Source: Nocardia amamiensis NBRC 102102 (GTDB taxonomy: Bacteria; Actinomycetota; Actinomycetes; Mycobacteriales; Mycobacteriaceae). Taken from it: DNA of 33,211 bases. The position numbers and the translations under genes were made by a program. Below are positions 25,801 to 32,540 of the stretch, in pieces. Numbering within the stretch: position 1 is the stretch's first letter; each line of letters opens with the position of its first letter. The stretch covers positions 1-33,211 of the forward strand of contig NZ_BDBA01000146.1 of NCBI RefSeq assembly GCF_001612745.1, in the 5' to 3' direction. A model generated the notes under the pieces. The model worked only from the letters and a program-made list of their open reading frames with translations, was not told the DNA's origin and did not search any database.

Positions 25801-28800
25801 CGGGCAGACTGCTGTCGATCACCAGCCCGCCGCCGAGTACCCGGTCGGCCCGGCCGCTGTCGATCACCGGCCCGCCGCCGAGTACCTGGCCGGGCCGGCC
25901 GCTGTCGATCACCATCGCGCGGCCGAACACCATAGCGGCCCAACCGCTTTCATCGCAGCATCGGAGACCACCGTGTATCCCACATCGCAGACCGGCGACG
26001 CCGGTTCGGACGCGCTGGAGAGCGCGCTCCTGCAGCATCTGCACACCCACCGTCAGTTCCTCGACGGCCAGCTTGACATGGCCCGCGGCCTGGCCGGCGC
26101 GCTCGGCGACGGCCGGTTGGACGCAGCTACGGTCCGCGCCATCGAAGCGGTCAAGGAGCACGGCGTCGCGATCAGCCACAGCCATGCGCGTGCGAGTGAG
26201 GTGCTGGCCCAGCTGGTGGAGCTGGAAAGCGGATTCGCTCCCGTTTCGCGGCCTTCGACGCAGGTCACGCGCCCGGCCGCGCCCGCGCCGCGTGCGGCGA
26301 TCGAGCCCGCACCTGTGCGCCGTCCCCTCGCCACGGCCATGGTCGTGGATGACCACCGTGCCGTGTCCGCGGCGGAAGCCGTTGCGGTACCGGCCACTCC
26401 GGAAGCCGTGACGAACGGGCGCGCGGCGGGCGTCCCGGCCGAGACCCCCGCGGGAAACGGTCAGGTGTCGAGTGCGGAGTTGCGGCGGGCGTTGCGCGAG
26501 GTGGTCGCCGAGAAGACGGGTTATCCGGTGGAGATGGTGGATCCGTCGATGGATCTCGAGGCCGATCTCGGTGTGGACTCGATCAAGCGGGTGCAGGTGA
26601 TCGGCGCGGTGCAGGAACGGTTCCCGCAGCTGCCGAACCTCGGACCTGAACAGCTGGGCACGGTACGCACGCTGGACCAGGTCGCCGATCTGCTCGGCGG
26701 CGCGCCGACCACTGAAACGGTGCAAACGCCTGCCGCCTCGAACGGCAACGCCGCCGCCGACGGCCAGGTGTCGAGTGATCTGTTGCGACGTGCGTTGCAG
26801 GAGGTGGTTGCGGAGAAGACCGGCTACCCGGTGGAGATGGTGGATCCGTCGATGGATCTGGAAGCGGATCTCGGTGTGGACTCGATCAAGCGGGTGCAGG
26901 TGATCGGCGCGCTGCAGGAGCGGTTCCCGAACCTACCGAGCCTAGGTCCGGAGCAACTCGGCACGCTGCGCACGCTGGATCAGGTCGCCGAGCTGCTGGG
27001 CGCGTCCGGCGGTGCGCCGACCGGCACCTCTGCCATGGCGACGAACGGCACCGGCGCGGATGACCGAGTATCCGACGAGGCCTTGCGGCGTGCGCTGCTG
27101 GAGGTGGTCGCGGAGAAGACGGGTTATCCGGTGGAGATGGTGGATCCGTCGATGGATCTGGAGGCCGATCTCGGTGTGGACTCGATCAAGCGGGTGCAGG
27201 TGATCGGCGCCTTGCAGGAGCGGTTTCCGAACCTACCGAGCCTGGGTCCGGAGCAGCTGGGCACGCTGCGCACACTGGATCAGATCGTGCTGGAACTCGC
27301 CGGTGCCGCGGGCGGTGATGTCCACCCAAAAGCTGAGGCCGCGGCGGGAACGTCGCGGCATGCCGTCGAACTCGTCTCCTTGCCGTCGCCGGATCGAGCG
27401 GTCGCGCCCTACCGTGCCGGGGCCCGGGCCGTGCTCGTCGACCTGACCGGCGAGCAAGACGCCGACTCGGCCGCGCTCGGCGCGGCGCTGGACGGGCTGG
27501 GTTGGACGGTCCGCTACGTGGATTCGGTCGATGTCGACACCGACGGCGAACCGATCGACCTGTGCCTCGTCCTGGTCGGTGGGTCCGCGGACTGGGTGTC
27601 GGCCCGGCGGTCGCTGACCGATTGCATCCTCCTGGCCGGTCGCGCCGTACCGCTGCTGCGGCGCGCGCTGGGGCGGGCAGCCTTCGTGACGGTGACGCGG
27701 CTCGACGGCGGACTCGGCTTCCTCGGCGCCGAGCCGGTGCATGCCCTGCTCGGCGGTGTCGGTGGAGTGGTGAAAACCCTTGCGGCCGAACAACCCGAGC
27801 TGTTCAGCCGGGCGCTCGACATCGCTCCCTCCTGCCCGCCTGCTCAGCTCGCCGAACTCGTGACGGCCGAGTTGCTCGACCCGGCCCGCGACATCAACGA
27901 GGTCGGCATCGACGCGGCGGGCGTGCGGAGGACCCTGGTGCCGAGCGGGCACGCACCCGCACGATCGGTCACCGCGGTGCGTCCCGGCGCCGAGCAGGAG
28001 CCGACGGTGCTCACCGCCGACGACGTGCTGCTGGTCACCGGCGGCGCGCGCGGTGTCACCGCCACTTGCGTCCTGGCGCTCGCCGCGCGGAGCGAGGCGC
28101 GGTTCGTGCTCCTCGGCCGATCCGAACTCGGCACCGAACCCGACTGGGCGGCCGGAGTTTCCGACGCGGAGCTCAAGCCCGCCGCGGTGCGCGCGCTGGC
28201 CGGTACCGGCGCGACACCACGCGACGTCGAGCGTGCCGTGTCCGGGGTTCGCGCCACGCGGGAGGTCCTGCAGACGCTGGCGGCCCTCGGGTCGCGCGCC
28301 GACTACCTCGCCGCCGACGCAACCGACGAGAAAGCGGTCGCCGCGGCCATCGCCCCGTGGCGCGACTCCATTACCGGAGTCGTGCACGGTGCCGGGGTGC
28401 TGGCCGACTCCATGATCACCGACAAGACCGCGGAATCCGTCGCCAGGGTGCTCGATCCGAAGATCGGCGGACTCGCCGCGGTGCTCGGCGCGCTCGGCGA
28501 GCTACGGCATCTGGTGTTGTTCACGTCGGTGGCCGGACTGTTCGGCAATGCCGGTCAGGCCGACTATGCGGCCGCGAACGAAGCGCTCTCGCGATTCGCG
28601 GTGAGCTGGCGGCGCAGCCACCCGAATTGCCATGTCACCGCGATCGACTGGGGTGCATGGGACGGCGGCATGGTGACGCCCGCCCTCCGGGAACACCTCC
28701 GCGCCCGCGGTGTCGAACTTCTCGACCCGCAAGTCGGTGCGGCGGCGTTCACCGAGCAATTCACCGCCGCCCGCGCCGAGGACACCGTCGTGCTGATCGG

Positions 28801-29704
28801 ACCTGCGAAGTCGCTGTCGGACACGGGTATCGGGACGGCGACTGTCCGTGCCCGGCGAACGATCACCGGGATCACCGAGGATCCGATCATCGCGGCGCAC
28901 CGGATCGGCGAGCACGTCGTCCTGCCCGCCACCTTCGGTCTCGGCGCCATGGTCAACCTCGCCGAGCGCGCCCTGCCAGGACGGGAGGTGGTCGGTGTCC
29001 GGGACTTCCACGTGCTCAAGGGGATCGTGTTCGACCATCCGGTCGACGAGCTCGAGCTCAAACTGGCACCGGGGGAGAACGCCACGGCGCGCGGGGGCAA
29101 TGCGGTCGGCGAACCCGTGCCGGGTGAGCAGACCACCACGATGCACGCGACAGTTCGCGGGGACGACGCGGTCCACTTCCGGGCGACACTCCTGCTCGCC
29201 GACGCCGCGGAGCGCGCGCCGCGCCGCCCGGTCCCCGGCGGCCCCGCCGACGACACGGACATCTACCGCGACGCTATCCAGTTCCACGCACCCGCCCTGC
29301 AAGGCCTGCGCCGGATTCGGGCGGTCACCGACGACGCGATCGTGTTCGACTGCGAACTACCCGCCGCCACGGTGGCGCGCGGCGCGTACGCCGGGAGGTT
29401 GCACGACCCGGTCCTCGCCGACCTGATCCTGCAGGGACCGCCCGTGCTCGGCTACCGGTTGCTCGGGACGGCATGCCTGCCGCTCGGTGTGGGGCGGGTC
29501 GAGTACTACCGGCCGCTGCCCGCGGGCGAGCCTTTCGTGCTCATCGTGGACAACCCGCGGCCCGGTCGTTTCGACGCCCGGATCGACGCCACCGCGATGA
29601 CTGCGGATGGCGCAGTGCTGCAACGTTTCTCGGACGTCACAGTGGTGACGACACCTGATCTGACGGAGAAGTTCCAGACCTCGGTGAGGCGGTGGATGGC
29701 ATGA
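22829..29704 (+). CDS. PfaA-type multidomain synthase: KS-AT-ACP-ACP-ACP-KR-DH
   Basis: A 2291-residue iterative synthase of the PUFA/secondary-lipid (PfaA) type. The ketosynthase (about 10-470) has VDAACAAS with Cys211, EAHATGT and GHTKGAAG. The acyltransferase (about 570-880) has FAGQGSQ and GHSFGE with Ser664. Three tandem carrier domains hold LGVDSIKRVQ with phosphopantetheine serines 1251, 1352 and 1452. The ketoreductase has TGGARG at about 1737 and Tyr1913 in GQADYAAANEAL. The C-terminal hotdog dehydratase region begins AHRIGEHVVLPA with His2024. DSIKRVQ and the KS VITGGVDT-like segment (MITGGVDTENTIFIYMCFSK) are PfaA hallmarks. GTG start after GAGAGGAAA. Its 3' end overlaps the next gene as ATGA. 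It makes a long acyl chain from malonyl-CoA; unsaturation and length are not readable. A 45-bp repeat lies between AT and ACPs. Confidence 0.93.
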   Translation: MTDDRRLARNPIAIVGMSGLLPNAHNHREYWQNIVDGVDCTAEVPASRWSLDDYFDPDPATPDKTYSRRGAFLPDIEFDPLEFGLPPNQLEVTSTMQTLSLGVARDLLRDAGAVDSTWYDASRTGVVLGTTGPVPLMHPLAARLSTPVLKEAARSVGLSDTDADAIADRFVAAFAPWEANSFPGLLANITAGRVANRLGLGGINCTVDAACAASLAALRTAIAELQDGRADMMITGGVDTENTIFIYMCFSKVGALSSSGRISPFSADANGTLLGEGITMLALRRLADARRDGNRIYAVIRGLGSSSDGRAKSIYAPRAGGQRVALDRAYADAEVSPADVALIEAHATGTPVGDKTELTALKELLSDATSEPAFAALGSVKSQIGHTKGAAGTASLMKLALALHQKVLPGTINVSAPNAEIAAADAPYYVNTRTRPWIRDPQRPVRRAAASAFGFGGTNFHVVLEEADADRGAHPVLHRTARAHLWHAADVAGLIDAVRSVAPSDGGEIPEHHARIGFVSVDEENAAHLRSLAVDELVRNPEAPGWDHPEGVYFRAAALPDRKVGALFAGQGSQYVDMGLEAALNNPAVGTAFDAANDAFAGAPVRLSSVVFPPPAFDDAVVAQQEEALRRTEFAQPAIGALSAGQFAALSEFGFRADGYLGHSFGELTALWASGALATADFYALARARGVAMTPEEGVEAGTMAALGASRQTAEELLDGVDDVWICNHNAPDQVVVGGGPEGIAAVVARCAERGVATRALPVSGAFHTPYVAHATAAFAPAVAEVHIGAPDAPVFANTPDARYSGDVAANRAVLTEQLGKPVEFVAALTAMRDSGCTVFVEFGPKQVLTSLVRRTLGDDVVVIATDSGPIGDSDLALTRAAVRLTVLGFGLHGINRHAAPAPEAQVSGRAMTVTLSAPEYVPETRRAAYTDALDDEYRLSVLAASAAPVDSVVDHQPAAENPAGPTAQPAAEYLAGPTAVDHERAAEYPAGQTAVDHQPAAEYPVGPAAVDHRPAAEYLAGPAAVDHHRAAEHHSGPTAFIAASETTVYPTSQTGDAGSDALESALLQHLHTHRQFLDGQLDMARGLAGALGDGRLDAATVRAIEAVKEHGVAISHSHARASEVLAQLVELESGFAPVSRPSTQVTRPAAPAPRAAIEPAPVRRPLATAMVVDDHRAVSAAEAVAVPATPEAVTNGRAAGVPAETPAGNGQVSSAELRRALREVVAEKTGYPVEMVDPSMDLEADLGVDSIKRVQVIGAVQERFPQLPNLGPEQLGTVRTLDQVADLLGGAPTTETVQTPAASNGNAAADGQVSSDLLRRALQEVVAEKTGYPVEMVDPSMDLEADLGVDSIKRVQVIGALQERFPNLPSLGPEQLGTLRTLDQVAELLGASGGAPTGTSAMATNGTGADDRVSDEALRRALLEVVAEKTGYPVEMVDPSMDLEADLGVDSIKRVQVIGALQERFPNLPSLGPEQLGTLRTLDQIVLELAGAAGGDVHPKAEAAAGTSRHAVELVSLPSPDRAVAPYRAGARAVLVDLTGEQDADSAALGAALDGLGWTVRYVDSVDVDTDGEPIDLCLVLVGGSADWVSARRSLTDCILLAGRAVPLLRRALGRAAFVTVTRLDGGLGFLGAEPVHALLGGVGGVVKTLAAEQPELFSRALDIAPSCPPAQLAELVTAELLDPARDINEVGIDAAGVRRTLVPSGHAPARSVTAVRPGAEQEPTVLTADDVLLVTGGARGVTATCVLALAARSEARFVLLGRSELGTEPDWAAGVSDAELKPAAVRALAGTGATPRDVERAVSGVRATREVLQTLAALGSRADYLAADATDEKAVAAAIAPWRDSITGVVHGAGVLADSMITDKTAESVARVLDPKIGGLAAVLGALGELRHLVLFTSVAGLFGNAGQADYAAANEALSRFAVSWRRSHPNCHVTAIDWGAWDGGMVTPALREHLRARGVELLDPQVGAAAFTEQFTAARAEDTVVLIGPAKSLSDTGIGTATVRARRTITGITEDPIIAAHRIGEHVVLPATFGLGAMVNLAERALPGREVVGVRDFHVLKGIVFDHPVDELELKLAPGENATARGGNAVGEPVPGEQTTTMHATVRGDDAVHFRATLLLADAAERAPRRPVPGGPADDTDIYRDAIQFHAPALQGLRRIRAVTDDAIVFDCELPAATVARGAYAGRLHDPVLADLILQGPPVLGYRLLGTACLPLGVGRVEYYRPLPAGEPFVLIVDNPRPGRFDARIDATAMTADGAVLQRFSDVTVVTTPDLTEKFQTSVRRWMA
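25688..25948 (+). repeat. 45-bp tandem repeat inside the AT-ACP linker of the synthase
   Basis: Six units of consensus VDHxPAAEYxxGPxA (15 residues, 45 bases); the second has lost three codons, giving 87 codons in all. The units are similar at DNA level, e.g. GTCGATCAC and GCCGCCGAGTACC recur. It encodes a flexible Pro/Ala-rich linker and should be length-variable between strains. Confidence 0.88.
26465..27310 (+). repeat. Three near-identical tandem ACP-coding units
   Basis: Three carrier domains repeat at about 300-base intervals (starts 26465, 26768, 27068). The core around GGTGTGGACTCGATCAAGCG is identical in all three over about 40 bases, and copies 2 and 3 also share rare CTA leucine codons (in AACCTACCGAGC), a sign of recent duplication or gene conversion. 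Tandem ACPs are typical of PfaA proteins, where their number sets productivity. Confidence 0.9.
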
Positions 29705-32199
29705 CAACGCTGGAGTTCGACGGTGTTCCGTTCGATCCGGTAACCGCACCGGCCGCGCCGGCGGCGATGGTGCAAGGAAGTGGAGAGGGTCAGCCTGTGC
29801 GCCGAGTGGATTCCGGCCCCGCGTACTCCGGATCCTTTGGCGACGCTCGGACGGTCGACACCGCCTCCGACGGCGCGACCGTCGAAAACCTCGCCGTCGG
29901 CGGCCCGGTCGCCGCCCGGATCGCCGTAACAGACGGTGCAACAACAGGTCTTGCCTATCCAGAGATCGAGCAGGGGAGCGTCGACGGGCAGCCGCAGCGA
30001 CGAGGTTCGGGCGTCGACGGTGCGACTCAGGGACACCGCGACCACCTTGCGGATGCTGTCGGAATACGCAGTACAGCAGTACATCCCGCCTATTTGGAGG
30101 CCGAGGGCGCTTCGCTCGCGTCTCCGGCGCGCACGGAGGCCTCCGATCCGATCGCGGTGGCCGATCGGTCGGCGAGTCCGCTCGCCGAGATCCGCTCCGG
30201 CGTTGTCGCGGCGCACCGGGCGGCGCTGAGCGCGCAGGTGGCCATGCAACGGGCTGTGTGGCAGCGGGCACTGCGCCGAACGACGGCGGCGACCGAACCG
30301 AACGCGACCGATCCCGGCCGCGCTGTCGGGGTCGATTCGGCAACCGAATCTAACGCGACCCAGCCTGCACGCGGCCTTGGGGTCGATTCGCCCGTCAGCG
30401 GTACCGGTCTCCAGGCACTCCATGACGAACCGGCGCGTCGGTGGTCGCAACACGGTGGCGACCGCCCGCACTTGCGGCACGACGACGACCCGAAGCGGGG
30501 CGTTGAAGCTCCCCTCTTTTCGGCCCCAGTCGACGACTCGCGAACACCTGTCGGAGCGGCCGCCGCGGAGTCGGCGTTCAAGCCGCTGGCCCGCACCGAT
30601 CGCACGCGTCTGGATCGAGCCGCCCTGACCCGCCTCGCCCAGGGCGACCTGACCGGCGTGTTCGGACCGGCGTACCGGCGTCCCGGAGTCGAGTCGGTGG
30701 CCCGGATCGCCGCGTCAGGGCCGCTCGCCCTCACCGAGGTCACCGAGATTGCGTTGTACGGCGGCACGGGCAACGGCAGCGTCACCGCACGCTTCCAGGG
30801 TGACTCGCGCGCCGCAGCGGTTCAGGCCGCCGAGGTGTTTGCCCTGTATCTCGGCATGCCGCTGGTGCTGTCGGGTAGTTCGCTCGTCGCCGAGTGCACC
30901 GGGGCCGTGGCGGGGACCGGGTCCGGCACGATCACACTGACCGTGACCGCTCTCGACCTGGTGCCGCGACCGCACGTCACAGGGACGGCGGTCGTGACCG
31001 GCGCGCACGGCGAAATCAACGTCACGATCACAGTGTCCGAACGCCCTGGCAGCGGTGTCGGTCCGGGTCAGGTTTCGGAAAACCTGCTGCTCAACGAGTT
31101 CCATATGACTCATCTCGCCCGCGGTGACCAGGCCATCGCCATGGGCCCGGAATTCGCCCCCTACACCGGCGTGCGAGCAACCAGGCTGCCGACCGGCGGC
31201 CTGCTGCTTGTCGACCGGGTGCTCGACTTCGATGGCAGCCGCGGTCAGCTGGACGGAGCCGCCTACACCACCGAATACGATTCGCCCGCCGACTCCTGGT
31301 ACTACGCCGACACCGCCAACGAGTCCATGCCGCACTTCGTCTACATGGAGACCTCACTCCAGGCGGCGCTGCTGATGGGCTACTACGCGGGACCCACGCT
31401 CACCCAGCCGGGCACCACGCTGAGCCTGCGCAACCTCGGCGGCACCGCCACCGTGCTGCGGCGGACCGATCTGCGGGACAAGACGATCCACCAGTCGTCC
31501 CGGCTGCTGTCGACCACCATCCTGCCCGGTTCGTCGCTGCAGACCTTCGACTACACGCTCAGCGTGGACGGCGAACCGTTCTACACCGGCGAGACGATGT
31601 TCGGCTACTTCAGCGACCAAGCCCTGGCCAACCAGACCGGCCTGGACGCGGGCCGCGCGGCGCCGACCTGGCTGGCGGACAACCCCGGCGCGCGGGTACG
31701 CACCATCGACGTCGCCGGCCGGCGCGCCGACCCGAACGCCAGGCTGTGCGCCCGGAACACGCTCGCGCTGATCGACCGGGTCGACGTGGTCGACGGCGGC
31801 GGCAGATACGAAGCGGGATATCTGCATTCGCTGCGCGAGATCGACCCGTCGGACTGGTACTTCACACGACACTTCCACCTCGACCCGGTGATCCCGGGGT
31901 CGCTCGGAGTGGAATCGGTGATCCACGCGATCCAGGAGTGGATGATCGACGCCGGATTCGCCGACACGATCGGCGATCCGGTCTTCCGCATCCCCGCCGA
32001 TATCCCGTTCCGCTGGCGCTACCGCGGGCAGTTCCTGCCCACCGACGGCACTGTCGAGCTCGAAGCGCACATCAAGGAGGTGCGTCGCGGACCGGATGGC
32101 ATCACCGTGATCGCCGACGGCTCGTTGTGGAAGCCAGGACTGCGCATCTACGAATTGCTCGACCTCGCGGTCGAACTCGGCGAACGGAAGGAAAGCTGA
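29701..32199 (+). CDS. PfaC-like didomain dehydratase lacking the KS-CLF half
   Basis: An 832-residue protein. The C-terminal half matches the dehydratase end of PfaC. Residues about 470-650 (HLARGDQAIAMGPEFAPYTG ... YADTANESMPHFVYMETSLQAALLMGYY ... FGYFSDQALA) are the first double-hotdog region. Residues about 680-830 are a FabA-like dehydratase with SDWYFTRHFHLDPVIPGSLGVES, His724 as catalytic base and Glu739 where FabA has Asp. It should dehydrate or isomerise beta-hydroxyacyl chains, setting double-bond position. The first about 300 residues are low complexity (Ala/Asp/Thr/Gly-rich) with a helix at 162-192 and a 17-residue duplication (197-230); 312-325 (LAQGDLTGVFGPAY) echoes 472-485. 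PfaC proteins are usually near 2000 residues with KS and CLF domains, absent here. The ATG overlaps the pfaA stop. Confidence 0.88.
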   Translation: MTTLEFDGVPFDPVTAPAAPAAMVQGSGEGQPVRRVDSGPAYSGSFGDARTVDTASDGATVENLAVGGPVAARIAVTDGATTGLAYPEIEQGSVDGQPQRRGSGVDGATQGHRDHLADAVGIRSTAVHPAYLEAEGASLASPARTEASDPIAVADRSASPLAEIRSGVVAAHRAALSAQVAMQRAVWQRALRRTTAATEPNATDPGRAVGVDSATESNATQPARGLGVDSPVSGTGLQALHDEPARRWSQHGGDRPHLRHDDDPKRGVEAPLFSAPVDDSRTPVGAAAAESAFKPLARTDRTRLDRAALTRLAQGDLTGVFGPAYRRPGVESVARIAASGPLALTEVTEIALYGGTGNGSVTARFQGDSRAAAVQAAEVFALYLGMPLVLSGSSLVAECTGAVAGTGSGTITLTVTALDLVPRPHVTGTAVVTGAHGEINVTITVSERPGSGVGPGQVSENLLLNEFHMTHLARGDQAIAMGPEFAPYTGVRATRLPTGGLLLVDRVLDFDGSRGQLDGAAYTTEYDSPADSWYYADTANESMPHFVYMETSLQAALLMGYYAGPTLTQPGTTLSLRNLGGTATVLRRTDLRDKTIHQSSRLLSTTILPGSSLQTFDYTLSVDGEPFYTGETMFGYFSDQALANQTGLDAGRAAPTWLADNPGARVRTIDVAGRRADPNARLCARNTLALIDRVDVVDGGGRYEAGYLHSLREIDPSDWYFTRHFHLDPVIPGSLGVESVIHAIQEWMIDAGFADTIGDPVFRIPADIPFRWRYRGQFLPTDGTVELEAHIKEVRRGPDGITVIADGSLWKPGLRIYELLDLAVELGERKES
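30289..30390 (+). repeat. 51-bp tandem duplication in the PfaC-like N-terminus
   Basis: Two 17-codon units, ATEPNATDPGRAVGVDS and ATESNATQPARGLGVDS, follow each other exactly, inside the disordered N-terminal region. Confidence 0.8.
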
Positions 32200-32393
32200 T
32201 GACCACGACCCTGATCAGCGTCGCCGCCCAGACCGCCGACGACCTCACGGCCGTACCGTACCTCACCCGCCCGTGCCGGATTGCGCGTCACGACGGCCGG
32301 ATGGTCGGAGCACTCGATGAGCGGACAGCGGAACTCGCCGACGGACTGCTCGGCCCGGTGGCCGAATTCGGCGGGCGGAGGAAGCGGCGATGA
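32199..32393 (+). CDS. 64-residue duplicate of the PfaD N-terminus
   Basis: This short gene encodes MTTTLISVAAQTADDLTAV...LTRPCRIARHDGRMVGALDERTAEL..., and the next gene begins MTTSRISAVAQTADDITAV...LTRPCWIVRHEGRVGATSDERIAAH.... The two align along the first about 50 residues and also at DNA level, so it arose by tandem duplication of the pfaD 5' end. It has a good GGAAGG site, starts on the PfaC-like stop (TGATG) and stops overlapping the pfaD ATG, so all three are coupled. It lacks the catalytic barrel. It may be a remnant, a translational coupler, or a small protein that competes for the partner that binds the PfaD N-terminus. Confidence 0.7.
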   Translation: MTTTLISVAAQTADDLTAVPYLTRPCRIARHDGRMVGALDERTAELADGLLGPVAEFGGRRKRR

Positions 32394-32540
32394 CCACGTC
32401 CCGGATCAGCGCGGTCGCCCAGACCGCCGACGACATCACCGCCGTGCTGCTGGACCTGACGCGCCCGTGCTGGATAGTGCGCCACGAGGGCCGGGTCGGC
32501 GCGACATCCGACGAGCGGATCGCGGCACACGCCGATGTCC
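32199..32540 (+). repeat. Tandem partial duplication of the pfaD 5' end
   Basis: The unit from 32199 and the unit from 32390 (offset 191 bases) are diverged direct repeats of about 150 bases: both begin ATGACCACG and share CGCCCAGACCGCCGACGAC, CGCCCGTGC and GAGCGGA. The offset is not a multiple of three, so the second copy is in a new frame. Confidence 0.75.

Noticed and set aside
25688..25948. CRISPR-like array
   Set aside because: Repeats are contiguous, in frame and coding, with no spacers or cas genes.
24752..26725. 657-codon antisense frame with repetitive GRPGRVLGGGLVIDS
   Set aside because: It is the complement of the 45-bp coding minisatellite and AT domain; repetition reflects the sense repeat.
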